Shown here in pieces: positions 41,593 to 53,292 of a stretch of 64,000 bases of DNA. Positions within the stretch are counted from its first letter, which is position 1. Each line of letters begins with the position of its first letter. The notes beneath the pieces are model-generated. The model saw only the letters and a list, made by a program, of their open reading frames with translations. It was not told the DNA's origin and did no database searches. This DNA comes from Pseudomonas borbori (GTDB taxonomy: Bacteria > Pseudomonadota > Gammaproteobacteria > Pseudomonadales > Pseudomonadaceae). A program made the position numbers and the translations under genes. The stretch covers positions 1-64,000 of the forward strand of contig NZ_FOWX01000013.1 in the NCBI RefSeq assembly GCF_900115555.1, written 5' to 3'.

Positions 41593-42870
41593 ATGAAACT
41601 GGAAACCCTGACCATCCACGCCGGCTACAGCCCCGACCCGACCACCAAGGCGGTGGCGGTGCCGATCTACCAGACCACCTCCTACGCCTTCGACGACACC
41701 CAGCACGGCGCCGACCTGTTCGACCTCAAGGTCGCCGGCAACATCTACACGCGGATCATGAACCCCACCACCGACGTGCTGGAAAAGCGCGTGGCGGCCC
41801 TGGAAGGCGGCGTCGGCGCGCTGGCCGTGGCGTCCGGCATGGCGGCCATCACCTACGCCATCCAGACCATCGCCGAAGTCGGCGACAATATCGTTTCGGT
41901 GGCCAAGCTGTATGGCGGCACCTACAACCTGTTCGCCCACACCCTGCCGCGTCAGGGCATCGAAGTGCGTTTCGCCGCCCATGACGACATCGCCGCCCTG
42001 GAAGCGCTGATCGACGGCAAGACCAAGGCGCTGTTCTGCGAGTCCATCGGCAACCCGGCCGGCAACATCATCGACCTGCAAGCGCTGGCCGACGCGGCTC
42101 ACCGGCATGGCGTGCCGCTGATCGTCGACAACACCGTGGCCACGCCCATGCTGTGTCGCCCCTTCGAGCACGGCGCCGACATCGTGGTTCACTCGCTGAC
42201 CAAGTACATGGGCGGCCACGGCACCAGTATCGGCGGCGTCGTGGTCGACTCCGGCAACTTCCCCTGGACGCAGCACAGGGAACGCTTCGCCCTGCTCAAC
42301 ACCCCGGACCAGTCCTACCATGGCGTGACCTACACCGAGGCCTTCGGCCCGGCGGCCTTTATCGGTCGCTGCCGGGTGGTTCCGCTGCGCAACATGGGCG
42401 CGGCGATCTCGCCATTCAACTCGTTCCTGATCCTGCAAGGCCTGGAAACCCTGGCTCTGCGCATGGAGCGTCACTGCGAGAACGCGCTCAAGGTCGCCGA
42501 ATACCTGCAGGACCACCCGCAGGTGGCCTGGGTAAAATACGCCGGCCTGGTTGATCATCCCGAGCACCAACTGGCCCAGCGCTACTGCGGCGGCAAACCG
42601 GCCTCGATCCTCTCCTTCGGCATCGTCGGCGGGCAAGAAGCCGGCGCGCGCTTCATCGATGCGCTCAAGCTGGTGGTGCGCCTGGTGAATATCGGCGACG
42701 CTAAATCGCTGGCCTGTCATCCCGCCTCCACCACCCACCGCCAGCTCAACGACGAGGAACTGGCCAAGGCCGGGGTGCCGCGCGACATGGTGCGCCTGTC
42801 GATCGGCATCGAGCACAGCGACGACATTCTTGCCGACCTGCAGCAGGCACTGCAGGCCGCCAGGGATTAA
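41593..42870 (+). CDS. metY: O-acetylhomoserine sulfhydrylase MetY
   Basis: A 425-residue Cys/Met-metabolism PLP enzyme starting MKLETLTIHAGYSPDP at 41593. The PLP lysine is K204 in SLTKYMGGHG; other family motifs are ASGMAAITYAI and NPAGNIIDL. The chain length (over 420) and the QTTSYAFDDTQHGADLF segment favour O-acetylhomoserine (thiol)-lyase over MetB or MetZ. It makes homocysteine from O-acetylhomoserine and sulfide. The hairpin before trxC begins 28 bases after its stop. Confidence 0.92.
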   Translation: MKLETLTIHAGYSPDPTTKAVAVPIYQTTSYAFDDTQHGADLFDLKVAGNIYTRIMNPTTDVLEKRVAALEGGVGALAVASGMAAITYAIQTIAEVGDNIVSVAKLYGGTYNLFAHTLPRQGIEVRFAAHDDIAALEALIDGKTKALFCESIGNPAGNIIDLQALADAAHRHGVPLIVDNTVATPMLCRPFEHGADIVVHSLTKYMGGHGTSIGGVVVDSGNFPWTQHRERFALLNTPDQSYHGVTYTEAFGPAAFIGRCRVVPLRNMGAAISPFNSFLILQGLETLALRMERHCENALKVAEYLQDHPQVAWVKYAGLVDHPEHQLAQRYCGGKPASILSFGIVGGQEAGARFIDALKLVVRLVNIGDAKSLACHPASTTHRQLNDEELAKAGVPRDMVRLSIGIEHSDDILADLQQALQAARD

Positions 42871-42897
42871 GGGATCGACCTTGACAAGTCGACCCGC

Positions 42898-42933
42898 CGG
42901 CTCCAGATAAGGGGTACCCCGTCTCTGGAGCCG
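42898..42933 (+). promoter_or_regulatory. Hairpin covering the trxC ribosome-binding site
   Basis: CGGCTCCAGA (42898-42907) pairs perfectly with TCTGGAGCCG (42924-42933), and the loop holds the palindrome GGGGTACCCC. The Shine-Dalgarno GGAG (42927-42930) lies inside the right arm, 6 bases before the trxC ATG at 42937. The structure could also serve as a metY terminator. Confidence 0.6.
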
Positions 42934-42936
42934 CTC

Positions 42937-43371
42937 ATGTCCGACTCACTGCTGATCCCCTGCCCAAGCTGCAACGGCCTCAACCGCATCCCCGCCGGCC
43001 GCCTCGGCGAGACACCTCGTTGCGGGCGCTGCAAGCATGAAGTCGTGCCGAGCACGCCGATCGAACTGACCCAGGCCAACTTCACCAGCCAGCTCAAGGG
43101 CGACCTGCCGCTGCTGGTGGATGTCTGGGCCGACTGGTGCGGCCCCTGCAAGGCCTTTGCGCCGACCTTCAACCAGGCAGCCGAGCAACTGCACGGACGC
43201 TGCCGCCTGGGCAAGCTGGACAGCGAGGCCAGCCCGCAACTGTCTGCGCAGCTGGGCATCCGCTCGATCCCCAGCCTGCTCCTGTTCAAGGGTGGCCGCG
43301 AAGTCGCGCGCCAGAGTGGTGCGCTGCCGCTGGCGCAATTGCTCGGCTGGCTGCGTCAGCACGGCATCTGA
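42937..43371 (+). CDS. trxC: Thioredoxin 2 (TrxC)
   Basis: A 144-residue thioredoxin with the N-terminal zinc-binding extension that defines TrxC: C9/C12 (CPSC) and C29/C32 (CGRC). The active site is WCGPC at C68/C71, within VDVWADWCGPCKAFAP. It reduces disulfides in the cytoplasm with thioredoxin reductase; in E. coli it belongs to the OxyR response. Translation may be limited by the hairpin over its ribosome-binding site. It lies between metY and a thioesterase gene on the same strand. Confidence 0.95.
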   Translation: MSDSLLIPCPSCNGLNRIPAGRLGETPRCGRCKHEVVPSTPIELTQANFTSQLKGDLPLLVDVWADWCGPCKAFAPTFNQAAEQLHGRCRLGKLDSEASPQLSAQLGIRSIPSLLLFKGGREVARQSGALPLAQLLGWLRQHGI

Positions 43372-43464
43372 GCGAATCGGTCAAGCCGCGGCCGGCCTTG
43401 CGGTCATTACCCGGCGCCCAGGCAAGCTTTAGGCTGAGCTGACCGTCACCCAGGGAGCCGAACG

Positions 43465-43908
43465 ATGCCGATGCCTATTGAACTGGCGCGCCAACTTACC
43501 GAAGAACAGATCGCCTTCGTCAAACGCAGCGGCCTCAGGGCCGAAGTGCTCGAGCCGGGGTATGTGCGCCTGTGCATGCCACTGACCGGTAACCAGAACC
43601 ATATCGGCAGCATGTACGCCGGCGCACTCTTCACCCTGGCAGAGATCCCCGGCGGCGCCCTGTTTCTCACCAGTTTCGACAGCCAGCGCTTCTACCCGGT
43701 GGTCAAGGAAGTGAACCTGCGCTTCCGCCGTCCGGCAACCGGCGATATTCGTGTCGAGGCCCGACTCGCTGCCGAGCAGATCGAGCGACTGCAAGGCGAG
43801 GCAGAATGCAGGGGCAAAGCCGAGTATGTACTGGACCTGCAGCTGACCGACGCCAGTGGCGAAGTAGTGGCCGAGAGTCGCGGCCTCTATCAGTTGCGTG
43901 CACGCTGA
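43465..43908 (+). CDS. Hotdog-fold thioesterase (YiiD-C/DUF4442-like)
   Basis: A 147-residue single hotdog-fold domain. The helix segment NHIGSMYAGALFTLAEIPGG is typical of PaaI/DUF4442-type thioesterases, where Asn and Glu or Asp in this region contribute to catalysis. The core strands are VKEVNLRFRRPATGDI and AEYVLDLQLTDASGEVVAES. It probably hydrolyses an acyl-CoA; the substrate is unknown. The ATG at 43465 has GGGAG 8 bases upstream. It stands between trxC and the universal stress protein gene. Confidence 0.85.
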   Translation: MPMPIELARQLTEEQIAFVKRSGLRAEVLEPGYVRLCMPLTGNQNHIGSMYAGALFTLAEIPGGALFLTSFDSQRFYPVVKEVNLRFRRPATGDIRVEARLAAEQIERLQGEAECRGKAEYVLDLQLTDASGEVVAESRGLYQLRAR

Positions 43909-43993
43909 CGTCTGGCCTTGCCTTGGATCAAAAGAAAGGCTATTGCTTGATGGATAATAAATCGCCGACATCCATCGGCCGGAGATATGTCCC

Positions 43994-44794
43994 ATGTTCA
44001 CCCATATTCTCATTGCCCATGATTTGCGCGACACCGCCGACATGGCCCTGTGCCGCGCCACCCAGCTGGCCCAGCAGCACAATGCCAAGCTGACGATACT
44101 GCACGTCCTCGACCCCACCCAGAGCAGCCAGGAGCATGAGCAGGCCCATCAGACCCTGGATCGCAGCCTGACCCGCTATGCCCCGCCGGGCAGCGAGCTG
44201 CGGCTGATCAGCGGCAAACCTTCCGAGACTGTGCTGCAGCAAGTGGACGAGCTCGATTGCGACCTGCTGGTGCTGGGCGCCCATCACCAGCGCCACGATT
44301 TCTTCTCAGGCACCAGCCTGGATCGTATCGCCAGAAACTGCCGCGTGCCGTTGCTGCTGGTGGCACGCAGCGAGTTCCAGCCCTACCAGCGCGCACTTGC
44401 CGCCATCGACTTCTCCCTCTGTGCCTGCAGCGCCCTGGAGCAGGCCTATCGCCTGCTGCCGGAGACGGCCGAACTGCATGCCCTGCACGTGTTCGAGCCG
44501 GACAAGGGCACACCGCAGCAAGTCGAGGCGCAACTGCAGATCCAGTGCGCCCTGATCGATCAGCTGATGCGGGACGAGGCACAGAAACTGCCCGCAGAAG
44601 GTCCCACACTGGGCCACTCGGTACTTCAGGGCGGCATCCTGCGCAGCCTGCAGGAACAGCTGAAAAGCCGCCACAGTGAGCTGCTGGTACTCGGCAGCCA
44701 TGGCCGCAGCGCCTTGTCCCAGGCATTGCTCGGCAGCCTGGCGCAGCATTTCCTGCACAAGGCGCCCTGCGACATTTTCGTCGTACGCCGCTAA
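43994..44794 (+). CDS. Universal stress protein with two UspA domains
   Basis: A 266-residue protein with two UspA folds in tandem. Domain 1 (about 1-138) starts FTHILIAHDLRDTADMALCR; its nucleotide loop (VLGAHHQRHDFFSG) is degenerate. Domain 2 (about 139-266) keeps the ATP-binding pattern G-x2-G-x9-G-S in GSHGRSALSQALLGS. Tandem Usp proteins are usually induced by stationary phase or anoxia. The gene ends 14 bases before a long bidirectional hairpin. Confidence 0.92.
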   Translation: MFTHILIAHDLRDTADMALCRATQLAQQHNAKLTILHVLDPTQSSQEHEQAHQTLDRSLTRYAPPGSELRLISGKPSETVLQQVDELDCDLLVLGAHHQRHDFFSGTSLDRIARNCRVPLLLVARSEFQPYQRALAAIDFSLCACSALEQAYRLLPETAELHALHVFEPDKGTPQQVEAQLQIQCALIDQLMRDEAQKLPAEGPTLGHSVLQGGILRSLQEQLKSRHSELLVLGSHGRSALSQALLGSLAQHFLHKAPCDIFVVRR

Positions 44795-44807
44795 CAGGCC
44801 ACCACCC

Positions 44808-44852
44808 GAGCAGAACGACAAAGGCGCCACTGGCGCCTTTGTCGTTCTGCTC
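44808..44852. terminator. Bidirectional terminator hairpin, 21-bp perfect arms
   Basis: Arms 44808-44828 and 44832-44852 are perfectly complementary around the loop ACT. The core is AAAGGCGCC/GGCGCCTTT, so each strand has a GC stem followed by Us, after which pairing continues. It separates the convergent usp and parA genes (parA stop at 44861). Confidence 0.8.
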
Positions 44853-44860
44853 GACCCCGA

Positions 44861-45634
44861 TTAATCGGCGGCGTTGAGCAAGTCGTGCAGGTCGACGAAC
44901 TGCTGGGTCAGCTTGTGTCGCGCATCCAGATAGATCAGCGGCATACAAGCCTGGTGCGACTCACGCATGCGCACCGAACTCATCAGATTCACCGGCAACA
45001 CCGGCAAGCCCTCGGCGATCAGCTCATCGAGCAACTGCTGCGGCAGGGTCGCCCGGGGCTGGAACTGGTTGACCACGATGCCCTCGACCTCCAGGCCTTC
45101 GTTGTGGTCTTCCTTGAGCTCCTCGATCTCCTGCAACAGGCCGTACAGGGCCTGACGCGAAAAACTGTCACAGTCGAAGGGAATAAGCACCCGATCAGCG
45201 GCGATCAACGCGGAAACCGTGTAGAAATTCAACGCCGGCGGCGTATCCAGGTAGATCCGCTCGTAATCCCCGGCAAGTTCATCGAGCAGCTTGCGCAGCT
45301 TGTTGATCTTGTGTTTCGACTCCAGCTTGGGCTGCAGATCGGCCAGTTCGGCGGTGGCCGTGACCACATGCAGGTTGTCGAACGGCGTCTCGTAGATGTC
45401 GACCCGGCCTTTCTTGGCAAAGGGGCCGCTGGTCAGGCTGAGCTTGAAGAACTCGGCGATGCCCATGGGGATCTCATCGCCCGTCAGGCCGGTGAGGTAG
45501 TGGGTGGAGTTGGCCTGGGAATCCAGATCGACCAACAGCGTGCGATAGCCCTGCGAGGCGCTTACCGCAGCCAGGTTGCAGGCAATGCTGGACTTGCCCA
45601 CCCCGCCTTTCTGATTGAACACCACACGCCGCAT
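44861..45634 (-). CDS. Orphan ParA-family ATPase
   Basis: A 257-residue ParA/MinD-type ATPase with the deviant Walker A KGGVGKSS at about 9-16, DLDSQAN (switch region, near 37) and [10 protein letters not shown] (Walker B region, near 129). There is no N-terminal DNA-binding extension and no parB-like gene beside it; the neighbours are a universal stress protein gene and hemE. Orphan ParAs position pili, chemoreceptors or other cargo, but nothing here names the cargo. It corresponds by position to P. aeruginosa PA5028. Confidence 0.92.
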   Translation of the reverse strand: MRRVVFNQKGGVGKSSIACNLAAVSASQGYRTLLVDLDSQANSTHYLTGLTGDEIPMGIAEFFKLSLTSGPFAKKGRVDIYETPFDNLHVVTATAELADLQPKLESKHKINKLRKLLDELAGDYERIYLDTPPALNFYTVSALIAADRVLIPFDCDSFSRQALYGLLQEIEELKEDHNEGLEVEGIVVNQFQPRATLPQQLLDELIAEGLPVLPVNLMSSVRMRESHQACMPLIYLDARHKLTQQFVDLHDLLNAAD

Positions 45635-45766
45635 GACAAACCTCCCTGATTCCGTTGACCCCGGATTCTATGCAAAGCGCATGACAAGGGCGAGGCTCTT
45701 GGTTGCCTCTTGCCCTTGCCACTCGGCGCCGGGCTGCCGGGAGGCCTTCATACGGCCTGTAATCAT

Positions 45767-46834
45767 TCAGCCGTGGTACTGCGCCGACAACTCGTGCACC
45801 GCCTCGAGGAAGGCGCCGGCATGGGCCGGGTCGACTTCCGGGGTGATGCCGTGGCCGAGGTTGAATACATGGCCCGAGCCCTGGCCGTAGCTGGCGAGGA
45901 TGCGCGCCACCTCGGCGCGGATGGCCGCGGGCTGGGCGTAGAGCACGGTGGGGTCCATATTGCCTTGCAGGGCCACCTGGCCACCAACACGGCGGCGGGC
46001 CTCGCCGATGTCGCAGCTCCAGTCCAGACCCAGGGCGTCGGCGCCGGTGGCGGCCATGGACTCCAGCCACAGGCCGCCGTTCTTGGTGAACAGGATCACC
46101 GGCACCTTGCGCCCGTCATGCTCGCGGATCAGACCGTCGACGATCTTCTGCATATAGGCCAGGGAGAACTCCTGATAGGCCGCCGACGACAGGTTGCCGC
46201 CCCAGGTGTCGAAGATCTGCACCGCCTGGGCACCGGCAAGGATCTGCCCGTTGAGGTAGCTGGTGACCGACTGCGCCAGCTTGTCGAGCAGTGCGTGCAT
46301 GGCCTGCGGGTTGTCGTAGAGCATGGCCTTGGACTTGCGGAAATCCTTCGACGAGCCGCCCTCGACCATATAGGTGGCCAGGGTCCAGGGGCTGCCGGAG
46401 AAGCCGATCAGCGGCACCCGGCCGTTCAGTTCGCGGCGGATGGTGCGCACCGCGTCCATCACATAACCCAGGTCTTGCTCCGGGTCGGGAATCGGCAGAG
46501 CCTCAATGTCGGCGGCGCAGGAGATGACCTTCTTGAAGCGCGGGCCTTCGCCGGTCTCGAAGTACAGACCCTGGCCCATGGCATGGGGAATGGTCAGGAT
46601 GTCGGAGAACAGAATCGCCGCGTCCAGCTGCGGGTAGCGGTCCAGCGGCTGCAGGGTGACTTCGCAGGCGAACTCGGGGTTCATCATCAGCTTCATGAAA
46701 TCACCGGCCTTGGCCCGGCTGGCGCGGTACTCCGGCAGGTAACGGCCGGCCTGGCGCATCATCCACACCGGGGTGACATCGACGGGCTGCTTGAGCAGGG
46801 CACGCAGGAAACGGTCGTTTTTCAGGGCGGTCAT
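45767..46834 (-). CDS. hemE: Uroporphyrinogen decarboxylase HemE
   Basis: A 355-residue HemE starting [16 protein letters not shown] at 46834; upstream in-frame codons lie in the gltD terminator region and are rejected. The substrate-binding motif [14 protein letters not shown] (about 23-36) and [16 protein letters not shown] are diagnostic. It removes the four acetate carboxyls of uroporphyrinogen III to give coproporphyrinogen III in heme synthesis. The terminator of gltBD lies 63 bases upstream, so hemE should have its own promoter in that short interval. Confidence 0.96.
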   Translation of the reverse strand: MTALKNDRFLRALLKQPVDVTPVWMMRQAGRYLPEYRASRAKAGDFMKLMMNPEFACEVTLQPLDRYPQLDAAILFSDILTIPHAMGQGLYFETGEGPRFKKVISCAADIEALPIPDPEQDLGYVMDAVRTIRRELNGRVPLIGFSGSPWTLATYMVEGGSSKDFRKSKAMLYDNPQAMHALLDKLAQSVTSYLNGQILAGAQAVQIFDTWGGNLSSAAYQEFSLAYMQKIVDGLIREHDGRKVPVILFTKNGGLWLESMAATGADALGLDWSCDIGEARRRVGGQVALQGNMDPTVLYAQPAAIRAEVARILASYGQGSGHVFNLGHGITPEVDPAHAGAFLEAVHELSAQYHG

Positions 46835-46896
46835 AGCAATTCCCGAGACATGAGCAGGCAGTAAAAAAGTGCGGGCATTTTCGCAGACCCCCAAGC

Positions 46897-46924
46897 AAAA
46901 GGCACGGCGGGCGCCGTGCCTTTT
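46897..46924 (-). terminator. Terminator of gltBD
   Basis: AAAAGGCACGGC (46897-46908), loop GGGC, GCCGTGCCTTTT (46913-46924). On the minus strand this gives a GC-rich stem ending in four Us, about 110 bases downstream of the gltD stop. The plus-strand reading is nearly symmetric. Confidence 0.85.
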
Positions 46925-47035
46925 GTCCATTGCGGCTATTTTACTCGGCCGCAGAATAGGTAGCCGAAGGCGTTACCCATCAAAACAGAGATGGGTATCG
47001 CCAAGCTCAACCCATCCTACGTCAGCATCGGCAGA

Positions 47036-48569
<1,534 letters not shown>

Positions 48570-51500
48570 CTATTGCGGGTTGGCGCGGGTGCTGGAGAGC
48601 AGCGACTTCAGGCTCGCGGCCTTGGGCTTGACCAACCAGAACTTGCGCAGGTAATCGTCGAGATTTTCCAGCAGGTTACGCCCCCACTCGCTGGCGGTCT
48701 CCTGCACATACTCGGCGAGTACCCGCTGCAGATGGCTGCGATAGGCCTCCATCGACTCGTTGTTGATCCGCTGGATCTCCACCAACTCATGGTTGACCCG
48801 GTCGTAGAAGCTGTTGTCCAGGTCGAGCACGTAAGCAAAGCCGCCGGTCATGCCGGAACCGAAGTTGTAACCGGTCTTGCCCAGTACGCAGACGAAACCG
48901 CCGGTCATGTACTCGCAGCAGTGATCGCCGGTGCCCTCGACCACGGCATGGGCACCTGAGTTGCGCACGGCGAAACGCTCGCCCGCGGTGCCGGCGGCGA
49001 ACAGCTTGCCGCCGGTGGCGCCGTACAGGCAGGTGTTGCCGATGATGGCGCTGTCCTGGGTCTTGAACGGGCTGCCCTGCGGCGGCACTATCACCAGCTG
49101 GCCGGCGGTCATGCCCTTGCCGACGTAGTCGTTGGCATCGCCTTCCAGGTACAGATTGAGGCCGCCGGCGTTCCACACGCCGAAGCTCTGACCCGCAGTG
49201 CCCTTGAAGCGGAAGGTGATCGGCGCCTTGTTCATGCCCTGGTTGCCGTGTACCCGGGCGATTTCGCCGGAGACGCGGGCGCCGATGGAGCGGTCGCAGT
49301 TGCAGATGTCCAGGGCGAATTCGCCGCCGCTGGCGGCATCGATCGCCGGCTTGGCCAGTTCGACCATCTTCTCGGCCAGCAGACCCTGATCGAACGGCGG
49401 GTTCTTCTCCACCAGACAGAACTGCGGCTTGTCGGCCGGGATCTGCTCGCTGCCGAGTAACGGACTCAGATCCAGGTGATTCTGCTTGGCGGTCTCGCCC
49501 GGCAGAATCTCCAGCAGATCGGTACGCCCGATCAGCTCTTCGAGGCTGCGCACGCCAAGCTTGGCCAACCACTCGCGGGTCTCTTCGGCGACGAACTGGA
49601 AGAAGTTCATCACCATCTCGACGGTGCCGATGAAGTGATCCTTGCGCAGCTTGTCGTTCTGCGTGGCGACGCCGGTGGCGCAGTTGTTCAGGTGACAGAT
49701 GCGCAGGTACTTGCAGCCCAGGGCGATCATCGGCGCGGTGCCGAAACCGAAGCTCTCGGCGCCGAGAATGGCCGCCTTGACCACATCCAGGCCGGTCTTC
49801 AGGCCACCGTCGGTCTGCACCCGCACCTTGCCGCGCAGGTCGTTGCCGCGCAGGGTCTGATGGGTCTCCGCCAGGCCCAGCTCCCAGGGTGCGCCGGCGT
49901 ACTTGATCGAACTCAGCGGCGATGCGCCGGTGCCGCCATCGTAACCGGAGATGGTGATCAGGTCGGCATAGGCCTTGGCCACGCCGGCGGCGATGGTGCC
50001 GACGCCGGCTTCGGCCACCAGCTTGACCGAGACCAGAGCGGCCGGGTTGACCTGCTTGAGGTCATAGATCAGCTGCGCCAGGTCTTCGATCGAATAGATG
50101 TCGTGGTGCGGCGGCGGCGAAATCAGGGTCACGCCCGGTACGGCGTAACGCAGCCGGGCGATCAGGCCGTTGACCTTGCCGCCGGGCAGCTGGCCGCCCT
50201 CGCCGGGCTTGGCGCCCTGGGCGACCTTGATCTGCAGCACTTCGGCGTTGACCAGGTATTCCGGGGTCACGCCGAAACGGCCGGTGGCCACCTGCTTGAT
50301 CTTCGAGCTGCGCACGGTGCCGTAGCGGGCCGGGTCTTCGCCGCCCTCGCCGGAGTTGGAGCGCGCACCCAGGCGGTTCATCGCCTCGGCGATGGCTTCG
50401 TGGGCCTCGGGCGACAGCGCGCCAAGGGAAATCCCCGCGGAGTCGAAGCGCTTGAAGATGCTGTCCAGCGGCTCGACCTGGTCGAGACCCAGCGGTTGCT
50501 CGGCCAGCTTCAGCTTGAGCAGGTCGCGGATCATCGACACCGGACGGGTGTCGACCAGGGCGCTGTATTCCTTGTATTTCTCGTAACTGCCCTGCTGCAC
50601 GGCGACCTGCAGGGTGCTGACCACGTCCGGGTTGTAGGCGTGGTACTCGCCGCCGTAGACGAACTTGAGCAGGCCGCCCTGCTGGATCGGCTTGCGGTTG
50701 TTCCAGGCCTCGGCGGCGAGCAGTTTCTGCTCGGCCTCCAGGTCGACGAAACGCGCGCCCTTGATCCGGCTGGCCACGCCGCGGAAGCACAGCTCGGTGA
50801 CTTCATCGGCCAGACCGACCGCCTCGAACAGCTGCGCACCGCGGTAGGAGGCCACGGTGGAGATGCCCATCTTCGACAGGATCTTCAGCAGACCCTTGGA
50901 GATGCCCTTGCGGTAGTACTTGAACACTTCGTAGAGGTCGCCCAGCACTTCGCCGGTGCGGATCAGGTCGCCCAGCACTTCGTAGGCGAGGAACGGATAG
51001 ACCGCCGAGGCGCCGAAACCGAGCAGCACCGCATAGTGGTGCGGGTCACGCGCGGTGGCGGTCTCGACCAGGATGTTGCAATCGCAACGCAGGCCGGTTT
51101 CGGTCAGGCGATGGTGCACGGCGCCGGTGACCAGCGCGGCATGCGCCGGCAGCTTGCCCGGGCCGATGTGGCGGTCGCTCAGCACCAGCAACACCTTGCC
51201 GGCGCGCACCGCTTCCTCGGCCTGGTCGGCCATGTTGCGCACGGCCGCTTCGAGACCGACGGACTCGTCGTAGTTCATGTCGATCAGCTGCCGCTCGAAA
51301 CCCGGACGCTCCAGGGTCATCAGCGTGCGCCATTTGGCCGGGGAGATCACCGGCGAGCTGAGGATCACCCGCGAGGCATGTTCCGGCGACTCCTGGAAGA
51401 TGTTGCGCTCGGCACCGAGGCAGATCTCCAGGGACATGACGATGGCTTCGCGCAGCGGATCGATCGGCGGGTTGGTGACCTGGGCGAACTGCTGGCGGAA

Positions 51501-53018
51501 ATAGTCGTACGGCGAACGCACGCGCTGGCTCAATACCGCCATCGGCGTGTCGTCGCCCATGGAGCCGACCGCTTCCTGCCCCTGCTCGGCCAGCGGACGC
51601 AGCACCTGGTCACGCTCCTCGAAGGTGACCTGGTACATCTTCATGTACTGCTTGAGCTGGTCGAGGTCATAGAACGCCGAACCGTGGTCGCGGTCTTCCA
51701 GGGTCGCCTGGATACGCTGGGCATTCTTGCGCAGCCACTGCTTGTACGGGTGACGCGACTTCAGGCGGTTGTCGATGTCGTCGGTGCCCAGCACCTGGCC
51801 GGTTTCGGTATCCACGGCAAGGATCTGCCCCGGACCGACCCGGCCCTTGGCGATCACGTCTTCGGGCTGGTAGTCCCACACGCCGATCTCCGACGCCAGG
51901 GTGATGTAGCCATTGCGGGTGGTGACCCAGCGCGCCGGGCGCAGGCCGTTGCGGTCGAGCAGACAGACGGCGTAGCGACCGTCGGTCAGCACCACTCCGG
52001 CCGGACCATCCCACGGCTCCATGTGCATGGAGTTGTACTCATAGAACGCGCGCAGGTCGGCGTCCATGGTCTCGACGTTCTGCCAGGCGGGCGGAATGAT
52101 CATGCGCACGCCACGGAACAGGTCGATGCCGCCGGTGACCATCAGCTCGAGCATGTTGTCCATGCTCGAGGAGTCGGAACCGACGCGATTGACCAGCGGG
52201 CCGAGCTCTTCCAGATCGAAGATCTGGTCGTTGGCGAACTTCAACCGGCGCGCCTGCGCCCAGTTGCGGTTGCCGGTGATGGTGTTGATCTCGCCGTTGT
52301 GGGCGAGGAAACGGAACGGTTGCGCCAACGGCCACTTCGGCAGGGTGTTGGTCGAGAAACGCTGGTGGAACACGCAGATCGCGGTCTGCAGGCGTTCGTC
52401 ACCCAGGTCCGGGTAGAACTGCTGCAGGTCGGCCGGCATCATCAGGCCTTTGTAGATGATGGTCTTGTGCGAAAAGCTGCAGATGTAGTGATCGCTGTCG
52501 GCGGCGTTGCTCACCGACGAACGGCGGCGGGCGCTGAACAACTTGATCGCGAACTCCTGATCGCTCAGGCCCTCGCCACCGATGAACACCTGCTCGATCT
52601 GCGGCAGGCGCTCCAGGGCCAGACGGCCGAGTACGCTGGTGTCGATCGGCACCTTGCGCCAGCCAACCAGGCTCAACCCGGCCGCCAGAATCTCGCTATT
52701 CATGTTCGCGCGCGCAGCCTCGGCTTTCACCGGATCCTGGTTGAAGAACACCATGCCCACGGCGTACTGCTTCGGCAGCTCGGCCGCGAAGTGCTGCTGG
52801 GCCATCGCGCGCAGGAAGGCATCAGGCTTCTGGATCAACAAACCACAACCATCACCCGTCTTGCCGTCGGCGTTGATCCCGCCGCGGTGGGTCATGCATG
52901 TCAGCGCTTCAATAGCGGTCTGCAGCAGGTGATGGCTGGCCTCGCCCTGCATATGGGCGATCAGGCCGAAGCCGCAGTTATCCTTGAACTCATCAGGACG
53001 GTACAAACCTGCTTTCAT
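48570..53018 (-). CDS. gltB: Glutamate synthase large subunit GltB
   Basis: A 1482-residue protein. The start [18 protein letters not shown] at 53018 leaves a 14-residue propeptide before C15, the N-terminal nucleophile of the class II glutaminase domain (about 15-430). A central domain (about 480-760), the FMN-binding synthase domain (about 800-1180, with the 3Fe-4S cysteines in [15 protein letters not shown]) and the C-terminal GxGxG beta-helix (about 1230-1440) follow. It releases ammonia from glutamine and adds it to 2-oxoglutarate. Length matches the pseudomonad family. An ATG four codons upstream (53030) is the alternative. Confidence 0.97.
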   Translation of the reverse strand: MKAGLYRPDEFKDNCGFGLIAHMQGEASHHLLQTAIEALTCMTHRGGINADGKTGDGCGLLIQKPDAFLRAMAQQHFAAELPKQYAVGMVFFNQDPVKAEAARANMNSEILAAGLSLVGWRKVPIDTSVLGRLALERLPQIEQVFIGGEGLSDQEFAIKLFSARRRSSVSNAADSDHYICSFSHKTIIYKGLMMPADLQQFYPDLGDERLQTAICVFHQRFSTNTLPKWPLAQPFRFLAHNGEINTITGNRNWAQARRLKFANDQIFDLEELGPLVNRVGSDSSSMDNMLELMVTGGIDLFRGVRMIIPPAWQNVETMDADLRAFYEYNSMHMEPWDGPAGVVLTDGRYAVCLLDRNGLRPARWVTTRNGYITLASEIGVWDYQPEDVIAKGRVGPGQILAVDTETGQVLGTDDIDNRLKSRHPYKQWLRKNAQRIQATLEDRDHGSAFYDLDQLKQYMKMYQVTFEERDQVLRPLAEQGQEAVGSMGDDTPMAVLSQRVRSPYDYFRQQFAQVTNPPIDPLREAIVMSLEICLGAERNIFQESPEHASRVILSSPVISPAKWRTLMTLERPGFERQLIDMNYDESVGLEAAVRNMADQAEEAVRAGKVLLVLSDRHIGPGKLPAHAALVTGAVHHRLTETGLRCDCNILVETATARDPHHYAVLLGFGASAVYPFLAYEVLGDLIRTGEVLGDLYEVFKYYRKGISKGLLKILSKMGISTVASYRGAQLFEAVGLADEVTELCFRGVASRIKGARFVDLEAEQKLLAAEAWNNRKPIQQGGLLKFVYGGEYHAYNPDVVSTLQVAVQQGSYEKYKEYSALVDTRPVSMIRDLLKLKLAEQPLGLDQVEPLDSIFKRFDSAGISLGALSPEAHEAIAEAMNRLGARSNSGEGGEDPARYGTVRSSKIKQVATGRFGVTPEYLVNAEVLQIKVAQGAKPGEGGQLPGGKVNGLIARLRYAVPGVTLISPPPHHDIYSIEDLAQLIYDLKQVNPAALVSVKLVAEAGVGTIAAGVAKAYADLITISGYDGGTGASPLSSIKYAGAPWELGLAETHQTLRGNDLRGKVRVQTDGGLKTGLDVVKAAILGAESFGFGTAPMIALGCKYLRICHLNNCATGVATQNDKLRKDHFIGTVEMVMNFFQFVAEETREWLAKLGVRSLEELIGRTDLLEILPGETAKQNHLDLSPLLGSEQIPADKPQFCLVEKNPPFDQGLLAEKMVELAKPAIDAASGGEFALDICNCDRSIGARVSGEIARVHGNQGMNKAPITFRFKGTAGQSFGVWNAGGLNLYLEGDANDYVGKGMTAGQLVIVPPQGSPFKTQDSAIIGNTCLYGATGGKLFAAGTAGERFAVRNSGAHAVVEGTGDHCCEYMTGGFVCVLGKTGYNFGSGMTGGFAYVLDLDNSFYDRVNHELVEIQRINNESMEAYRSHLQRVLAEYVQETASEWGRNLLENLDDYLRKFWLVKPKAASLKSLLSSTRANPQ

Positions 53019-53292
53019 AGGGACTCTCACCAGGCTGCCTCTAAACGAGACAAATTGCTTTCTAATTCAAATACTTACCTTGCGCGCAGGGCATAGCGCC
53101 AGCTTTGCGCAGGCAAAACGGAGGTCATTGTACATATCCACCAAGGCCGTCACAAATCGGCGTGACGACCCACTGCAAGCTTATGTCGCGAAAACGAAGG
53201 AACCGACCGCGAGGTCGTGCTAATGACCCGCGAGTCACAGCCCCTCTCGGCGGCGCATGCCGGCCTGCCGGTGTGTGCAAGTACGGCTTCCG
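53019..53292. other. Intergenic region upstream of gltB
   Basis: 274 bases between the SPOR-protein stop and the gltB start (both minus). No gene or terminator is apparent. The part next to gltB (about 53045-53090) is AT-rich relative to its surroundings and is the likely site of the gltB promoter, but I could not identify a consensus pair with confidence. Confidence 0.55.

Noticed and set aside
49476..53096. 1206-residue open frame on the plus strand
   Set aside because: It lies entirely antisense to gltB, is rich in His, Ala, Gly and Leu repeats typical of third-position-GC shadows, and resembles no family.
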